From contig NW_004624801.1 of assembly GCF_000247695.1 (NCBI RefSeq), positions 1,526,875 to 1,590,874 of the forward strand: a stretch of DNA of 64,000 nucleotides, written 5' to 3'. Position 1 is the first letter of the stretch. Each line of letters starts with the position of its first letter. Positions 56,566 to 64,000 of this stretch are shown here, in pieces. The notes under the pieces were generated by a model. It had not been told where the DNA came from, searched no databases, and saw nothing but the letters and a program-made list of their open reading frames with translations. The stretch is from Heterocephalus glaber. Taxonomy: Eukaryota; Chordata; Mammalia; Rodentia; Bathyergidae. The position numbers and the translations under genes were made by a program.

Positions 56566-59500
56566 CTAGAAAACAAAGTTATTATAATAATTATAAGAAA
56601 TGACAGATAGGTAGCAAGGATTAACTGGTGAGTGAATGAGCCATGTAATAAGATCAGAGTAGGTTATCTGATTGCAACATGTAGAGAAAAACCAAATATT
56701 TAGGAGAAGATAACTGAGATCATCTCATGATTTTCTGTTATAATCTTTAATGCAAATCAAAGGAAAATCTTCAGGCTGAAAAGGAGGAAACCCATAGATG
56801 GTAGATTGAGAAGGATGGCAGGAATTAAAATTACCACCAATAGAACTAAATTCTTTGTTCTGTGGTTGAGTGGGTATGACTTTTGTGTTAAAAATGGAAA
56901 GAAAATATCTTTCCATTTTGAGATTAACCAGACTAGTTTCACGTTATTAAATCTACTTAAAAGTTGAACTGTCTTTAACACATGTATCGGTCATCTACTG
57001 TGCACCAAGCACAAGGTATGAAGAGAACTGGAATTCAAAAATAAATGAGAGGTCCTCAGAGAGGGCTTTGTTCTAATTATTCTGATTCTTTCTCTTTCCA
57101 CAAGTAGAGAAGTCGTTTAATAGGTAAAACATTCAACCACAATGGAGGGATTTAAATTTTTTGGAAATAAAAAACTTACGGTTACGGAGAGAAAATATGA
57201 AACCATATTTTCATCTACATTATTGCCATTAAAATGTTTTTCATCTTTGTTGAAAAAGGAATACACATAGTAAACAGGAGATCACGGAAAAAACATGAGG
57301 GCCCAATCAACTGCTGAATATATGTGGCAAGAATCAGGGGTTTCAAAGGCAACAAATATATTGTTTGAACATACATGGCAGGGGAAAAGGTTGAAAATTC
57401 CCATTCTAATCTACTGCTGAGATGATTTCCAAGTTCATCTGGTGGCTGGTTAGTGAAATCCAACCGCTGCACATTTGAAACATAATTATGCGACACTAGA
57501 AAGAAAGTTTGTAATTTATACTGGTACCTAACCTTTGTGTGAGCTTCCAGGAGACCTGATCCTGTCCCCAACCTCTCTTTGACCAACTTCACTCATTGTC
57601 CAGTCAGACTAGAAGCTACAGGTTCCATTGGAAACAAGGTTTATGGATAATGTATCTATAATGGACTCAAAACCAATACAGCAGTAGCATAGCCATCAAC
57701 AATCAGTCCATAAAATCTTCAGTTGCCTTCTTTTTTTTTCTTGAAAGGGGCAGGAAGCTAATGGATGTGAAATTGCCAAAGCAGGCCACAGACCTTTTTA
57801 ATAAATGAAAATAAAATTGAGTCTCAGGTTTATGTTGGTCTGTAGAACTGTGAGTCCCAGAATTCTCCCACTGTTTCCCTCAGGGTTGATTCCTAGCCTA
57901 AACCACCCAACATTTATAGCTGATAACTGTCTCCTGAAGAGTAATAAAATACAGTGTGTGTAGTTGTAGAGAATGTAACTTATCACTTTCATCAAAAGCT
58001 CCCTGAAAATGTGTTTATCTAAAAGGCTTGTATGTTTGTGTATATTTCAAATATCTGTGCCATTAGATTGAGCTCCTTGGGTATTTAAAAGCTATTCCTT
58101 GAAAAAGCTTCTTTGGAAATAGTTTAGCCATGGGTTAATGGTTACATTTCCTTGGATTGGAGATATCCTTCAGGTTACAGAATTCATACGCATACATACA
58201 AATGACACAATGACTGTTGCCTGATTTTATTTTCTCACTAAATCAAGGTAAAGATTTAAAGCTCAATTCATAAAGCAGAGGGGAAAAATCTTTATGTGGG
58301 TGCTGGATGATTTTTTTTAACTCCAGAACAACTGATGCTGGGAACTTTCCAAGGATATAGCTGCCTAGTGGTGAAAAAAAAATTAAGATGTTAAGAAAGA
58401 GTTTGGGACATTCTGATAATCACTATGGAATATGACTGAATATCACTTCTAGAAGCTAACTGAGCTTCAGATGGTGCATAGTAGGGAGCATGGATGATGT
58501 TATCTGAAATGCTTCTGAATCATTCTATAAACAGAGAAAAACCAGATTTTTTTAAAATCAAAGAGTGTTTGAGTTATAAATATCCTCATGACATATTGAA
58601 GTTTTCCTTAAGGAAAGTGCTTACTAAGTACCAAGGATGGAACAGTTATCCAGGGAGTACAGAGTAAATACATTTTCTTTGCGCTTGTCACTTACCTGGA
58701 TATAGAACAGGTTGTACATAGGCACAGACTATTCAAAAGGTTGCTAAATGTGAGGATATTCTTGGTTCAGAAAACAAGCAATCTAATTTGTCTTCAAATG
58801 TTCAATATCCAGATCATCACCATTTATGGAGCATTTGTGATTTCTGAGTGACAGTGTTATGAAGGAATTTTGATGTAGCCTGATCAGAAAAAAGCCCTGG
58901 ATGCTGACTGTCTCAACAAACACACAAGTCATAGGGCTCATGAAGCAGTTGTGCTTGTAAAGATCCAACTTTGGGCTGCAGATTATTCTTCTTGATTTTC
59001 TTTATGCTGAGACTTTGGAAGACTTATTCTTCCCACAGACATGCCATCTAGGCTTCTAGATTGAATCAAACTAGAAGTATACCAAGTACTCAGGATTGCT
59101 GATGGTACAAAAGCCTTTCTTTCAGGAAGATTTTTCCTTATCACTTAGTTTGAGAAAAGATCTTGCTGAGTGAGTTGGGTTTACTCTTGCTTGGTTTCAT
59201 TACGTGCATGAAGAGACTCCTTCTGACATCAGGAAGCAATTATTATATTTGGATTGTCATATTTACCTCTCCTAGTAAATAACAGTGTGGTCCCTTTAAT
59301 TGGTACTCAATGAATTTCATTTAATTTTAGTTTCATTGAAATTTAATTTTTCTTGGCTGATAATTCAACTCTTTCTATATATGACTAGCTAGACAATTGT
59401 TCATTCCTTTACTTTTTCCACACGGACATTTTACAATCAAAATTTTGGTATCTGATTAGTTTAGGGTCTTTTGAAAATTAAAATATAAAACCACTAAAAT

Positions 59501-59604
59501 ATAACATAATATTGGAAATAGTAATGTTCAATAGCATTCCTTCAATCAAATATCTTCCTGAGTTGATAGTTACAAGTTGTGGAACCAAGACTGAAATTTG
59601 AAAT
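56566..59604. other. Anonymous non-coding sequence
   Basis: About 3 kb without an assigned feature. A 125-codon minus-strand frame at 57215-57592 resembles no protein that I know. A short MIR/L2-like motif lies near 56990 ('ctactgtgcaccaagcac'). Confidence 0.45.
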
Positions 59605-59790
59605 ATCTGCAGGCTTTAGTTCATGTGGTCCTCACAAAATTCCATAAGAATCACTCTGATAAGGAAGCTGCATCAGAAAGGCAGAGAGGATTACAGTTGT
59701 GGAGAAATTAGAAGTCAAAGCAAGCCAGCAGTGAATTTAGAAAGTTAACCTAGGATCCTAAGTTCCTATTCAATATATTTCTTCTTTGGG
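59605..59790 (-). mobile_element. MIR SINE, antisense
   Basis: 'gtggtcctcacaaaattcc', 'gaaaggcagagaggattaca' and 'agccagcagtgaatttag' follow the reverse MIR consensus. Confidence 0.65.
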
Positions 59791-62459
59791 AAGAAAAGTC
59801 TATACCCAAATAGTGTTGCCAGTTTATATAATAGGTGGTAATGAAGGTAGATAAGTCAGATCATATGTTTAAAAATTCAAACCAGGATCCCTAATGTGAC
59901 TTGGTGAAAGTAAACTAAATCCAGTAGGAACAATTATCACTTCATTGTTATTTGGGAATATGGTATTTGGAGACTATAAAAGTGGTAATTATAGCAAATT
60001 TCTTTAACAGAATCCAGCAGATTGAAATATGTCCTGAAGACTTTTATCTGGTCCTCATTAAAACCATGCCTATAAGTGATCCGCACTTCTCTAAAGTCCT
60101 TCCCATCTGTGGTTTTTAGGCACTAACATAAGATCTTGGGCTATATGTATCCCAAGGTTCCATTTGATGCTTTGATTTCAATATGCATTTGCATTTAAAT
60201 CTATCTGTCTATCTGTCTATCTATCTATTATGTTAATTTCAACAGCTGACAAAACATTAAATGGAACCTCGAAAGTAACTAACAAATTGAATCATTTTGT
60301 GCAAGTAGTTAAATTACAATTCTTTGATTTTCAGGTGACTGCTCTGAAGCTATAAGGACACAATCAAGCGGAATATCTATTTCAATCTCATCACCTACTT
60401 ATAACTGAATCAAGCCAGCTCTGACTCAGAAAACATTTTCTAGAAATTCAAAGTAATTTCCATTCGAAATTCTATGCAGAGTCTTGCTTTCTGTTTGGAA
60501 GAATTCCCCAACTTTCTGAATTTCAAGACTTAAGGAGCAATAAAATGATGATTCAATATATCACAGTGTCCAAAAAATGAATTTCTTTCAACAGGGCCAA
60601 TTAACAGATGTCAATGTAAAGAACACGTTTAGTAGAGTGATAACGCTTTTTAATATTTTAGAAATCACAGGAATTTATGTGTATTGTTCATCTGACTTTT
60701 GATGTCTTTTTCTTTTTCTTCCCCGTGTTCAGACTCTTTTCTTTGCTACTTCACAATCCTTCCCTTTCTGTCAGCTTCATCCTGAATTCAGTGCCCTGAC
60801 AAACCTGTCTGTGCCAAGGGCATTTCAAAGAATGAGGCTCCGTGTTGAGTCTACGAATGCTGTTATGACTTATTTTTGGAGAATCAAGCCAAGCCAAATG
60901 GAATGCATTTCAATAGCTGACAAATTACTAAAATAACTCATATAATAAATTGTGTCTCCTGTAATATTTTAAGTTTCTTCTGAAAGAAGAAATAAAAGAT
61001 AGGCTCCTTTTAGTCTGTTAGAATATATCCGAATACTTTTAATTTGAGAGCCAAGCCATTAAACAAATTAGAAGTCTGAAAACCTCTGAAGATTTTTGGG
61101 TGCACATATCAACAAGGGTGGAGTCAACAGGAAGCTTCAGTCGTTTTTATGTAAAGGATAAAACACTTCCCCTGAGGGGAAGAGAAATGAAAAAAATTTT
61201 TTTTTCTTTATCATAGGGGTCCTCCAACCCTTAAGAACATGAGAGATTTTAAGTCTGTCTTCTCTGACAGGCAAAGGGTGAAATGGTTGAAATCTGTTAA
61301 AAAGAAGAGCTGTCAAAGAATCTCGTAGCAGGTAAAACTGAGTGCTCAGCTATTAGTGACAAAAACAGCTAACTCTCATGATTTCTCTGCCACATGTGCT
61401 GTGAAGTGACTGCAGCAGTGTTCGTTTACTTAACACAAGGCTCCATGCACACACATGCGCTTCAGAGGATTGTTTTTCATAGGTATTTAAGCTACCTTTT
61501 TTTAAATGCTGACTTCCTTGGAATCAATGGCTAATGGAATTCCCAACTCTGGTGACATTGATTTATAGAGCCTTGGCTGACCAAATGTATGGCTTTCCCC
61601 AAGAAAATGATAATATCTGTGCTAATCACTTCCTGCATACGTTGACTTTCTGGCCAGTCTCTAGCTCTACTTTTGAGACTCTCCCTGGGCTCTTGAGAGT
61701 CTTATTTCATGGTTTTCCTCTTTTATCTCTTTCCCAGGTCATGTTACCTTGCTTTACTAGTTGTTGTTCCAACAAGTGTTCCCAAGACTTCTGGAGTGAA
61801 GATATGAAACATGTGTATGTAATGAATGCATTTTATCTGAAAAATAAATTAAATTATCTGCCTAGGTTTCTACCTTAAAATTAGTGCAAGTAAGTACATT
61901 TCTTTAAAATAAATAAATAAGTTTCACTATCAGTTCATTTTTATTCAGTATCAAATTTTTATAATCAAAGGGAAAAGATATTGATTATCTAAATTAATGC
62001 TTTCGAAAACTTTTTAGGGATTTTGTTCTCCCAAACGGCCTCTTTATATGTTGGTATTTTCCAGAAGCTAAATAGAGATATTTACGTTGAAATCGTAATA
62101 TGTCAGTGGTCACAGAATCTTGCTCAACTGTCTCCTTTGCACTTCTCAGGGTTACTGGGATACTGCTGCCTCCACCTTCTGCTTGAAAACAATTAGACTG
62201 GAACTTTATTCATCTGATGCAAATACTCAACCTGGTACATAGACAGCAAAATTCTCTATCTATGACAGCCAGCTAAGTCTTCAAGGTCTCTGTATACTTG
62301 GACATAAAACCAATACCTATAAGATAAATTTTATAAAAGTGTGTATGTACCAACCACCTGTGATAGGCAAACTGCATTTAAGTAAACTAATTGTGAGCTG
62401 AATTCTCTATTTTACTAAGTCTAAGAAATTAAAGTGAACTGTTTTCATGAAATCAGGAC
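59791..62459. other. Anonymous, repeat-poor sequence
   Basis: No repeat family recognised apart from a short tetranucleotide array. A 114-codon plus-strand frame at 61534-61878 is the longest here; it has no recognisable domain. Confidence 0.45.
60200..60230. repeat. (TCTA)n/(TCTG)n microsatellite
   Basis: Short TCTA/TCTG array of about seven units. Confidence 0.9.
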
Positions 62460-62645
62460 TTAAATTTTACATCTGTCACTGTGAGACATCAAACAAAGTG
62501 CTTGTGCTTTTTTGACCTTGCTTTTCTCATCCATAAAAGGTGGAGAAGTACTCTACTTCTCTCTGATCATTTTAGGGTTGCATGGGAGAGTAGATGGGAA
62601 GAACATAGCAGATAGTTGTAGAATATCAGCTGAATAAATGAAAAA
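62460..62645 (+). mobile_element. MIR SINE, sense
   Basis: 'gaccttgcttttctcatcc', 'ataaaaggtggagaagtac', 'gggttgcatgggagagtag' and 'tatcagctgaataaatgaa' follow the MIR order. Confidence 0.68.
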
Positions 62646-64000
62646 AGTTTAAATCTACTGGTAGAAATCCACATCAGGACAGGAGTTCATGCCAATGAAA
62701 ACTGGTTTAGTCAGGGTTTTTGAGGTAGAAATCAGCTAAATTCCAGGATAGTCCTTGATATTTCTTACGTTACTTCCTTCAACACCTCAGGATTAGGTGA
62801 CATCTGGACTTGGAAGTAATCAGGGCAAATTCTGCTAACTACTTCAACCTTTAGAGGTTGACAAGAAAACTCCTAGGCAGCATTACGTCTTTTCCTAAAT
62901 TCTGGGGTCCCAGCTCTTCCCTTTCTGCATCCCAACAAGTGCAACATTTTTTTCATGATATCTTAGCAACAGGATTCATCTAACCTTACGATATGATTCT
63001 GATTGGGCAATTCTCAATTCGGTGATGGGGTACAGAATTCACTTCGCTCACCAAATCTTTATCCCCACTTCAAGCCAAGGTAGTGCCAATCCACATACTG
63101 CACAAATCCACATTAGTACTCATTTCACTAGTAAAAGGATATTTGTAATATCCTCTAGGCTATTTAGTGAACCCTCTACAATTGATGAAGATTAAACTTT
63201 TGATGCTCCTAAGGGAAGACTTTTTTTAATTGGTACTTTTCACATGGTAACAGTCCTGGGAAATTGGAGCACTTCATATGTAAAGTAGTTATCCTCAAGG
63301 TATTAAGCAAGAGAATATATTGTTAATACTACATCCTTGTAAAATATATTACAAACAACAAAGTATATACAAAAATCTTCACATGATAGTAATAAGGTAG
63401 GTACCTAAAAATGTCATGAGCATTTTGCAGTTATACTATGTTATATACTAGTTATGTCAAATATAAAACAGGCTTAATATGACCTCATATTAAAAACCCT
63501 TCTCTTGGAAAACTGTTCTTTTCATTGTCTTTGAGGAATGGGGAGGTTAAGCATGAATGTTTTGAGACATAAGTCACTGACATTAGCTTGTATGGAATCA
63601 TTCTTGATTGAGGGAAGGATGGATATTTGGCAATAGATCATCTACCGACCTTCTGATTAATTCAATGTTTCTGTATTAACATATTGCTGACATTTAGGGG
63701 AACACCACACTTCATTATGTGTGACTATTTCACACATTACAGGACAGATAGCGTCCTTGTCCACCATAGGTTATATTTGTGCTTCTCTAGTATTCTCAAC
63801 AAGCACAACCTCTCATATCAATACTCATCAGCTGAGAATGCCCAGGCTGGTTAATACAGTGTCCTGTTACAGTAAGATCAAGTAAAAAACTTTCTAGCCC
63901 TTAAGGAAATTATAAGCAAGCTTCTCTCTCTCTGTCTCCAACACTGTTCAATTTATGCAGGGCCTTGGGTAGGAATACAAATGGAAGCTAAAATATCATC
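62646..64000. other. Anonymous non-coding sequence
   Basis: No gene or repeat assigned. Confidence 0.45.

Noticed and set aside
57215..57592. 125-codon minus-strand frame, considered as a retrocopy
   Set aside because: No match to any protein I know, no poly(A) tail or target duplication around it.
61534..61878. 114-codon plus-strand frame ahead of an AATAAA-like signal
   Set aside because: No domain, and AATAAA-like strings are common in AT-rich DNA. A non-coding transcript end cannot be excluded but is not supported.
1..64000. CRISPR array, operons, plasmid or phage features
   Set aside because: Nothing of the sort is present. The repeats are eukaryotic interspersed and simple repeats, and the sequence is vertebrate in character.

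Overview
This window is vertebrate nuclear DNA, almost certainly from a rodent. It is AT-rich, has no bacterial-style gene packing, and is filled with interspersed repeats at different stages of decay. The lineage clue is SINE content: a B1 (7SL-derived) element with the internal duplication typical of rodent B1, composite elements ordered B1 then ID (tRNA-like), and solitary ID-type elements. Ancient mammalian repeats (L2, MIR, L1M, MLT1-type MaLR LTRs, hAT and Tigger transposons) are still readable by eye. That suggests a slowly evolving rodent such as a squirrel-related or beaver-like lineage rather than a mouse or rat; this is inference and I cannot name the species.

I find no protein-coding gene, exon set, tRNA, rRNA or recognisable small RNA gene. 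The longest open frames are 140 codons or less, match no family I know, and many lie in repeats or low-complexity DNA. The window is best read as intergenic or deep-intronic sequence. It has one 100-base assembly gap (19768-19867) between dinucleotide arrays.

Layout: 0.4-2 kb, L1M remnants broken by an LTR and a B1-ID SINE. 2.4-5.3 kb, a B1, a tiny hAT element with a clean 8-base target duplication, an ID SINE, a MIR and an L1M piece. 6.4-7.6 kb, a MIR, a candidate RFX/NF-Y site cluster and a hAT fragment. 9.3-10 kb, a MaLR LTR nested in an MLT1 LTR. 10.9-17.4 kb, L1M pieces, a long L2 split by an unidentified ~700-base block and by a SINE, two adjacent LTRs, and two copies of one rodent L1 subfamily. 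17.4-30 kb, mostly anonymous DNA with microsatellites. 30-33.5 kb, a decayed ERV-L pol fossil, an unnamed ancient repeat, a MaLR LTR and a MER5-type piece. 35-39.6 kb, L1M, a small palindromic transposon, an L2 split by a Tigger element, two ID SINEs, another L2 and a MIR. 41-42 kb, a B1-ID SINE with target duplications and a GC-richer block. 42-50 kb, a repeat-poor tract. 50.4-53.5 kb, L1 pieces, a MaLR LTR, a 5'-truncated L1 with a perfect 15-base duplication, and an LTR nested in a hAT element. 54-64 kb, scattered MIRs, one B1-ID SINE, microsatellites and anonymous DNA.

There are no genes here to work together. The useful content is a layered record of insertions whose relative ages can be read from what interrupts what. 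I found no convincing undescribed biological system. The best candidates for a second look are the 81-base hAT element at 3.6 kb, the RFX/NF-Y cluster at 7.0 kb, the unidentified block inside L2 at 13.3-14.0 kb and the GC-rich block at 41.4-41.9 kb. All family names were assigned from memory of consensus sequences, without a search.
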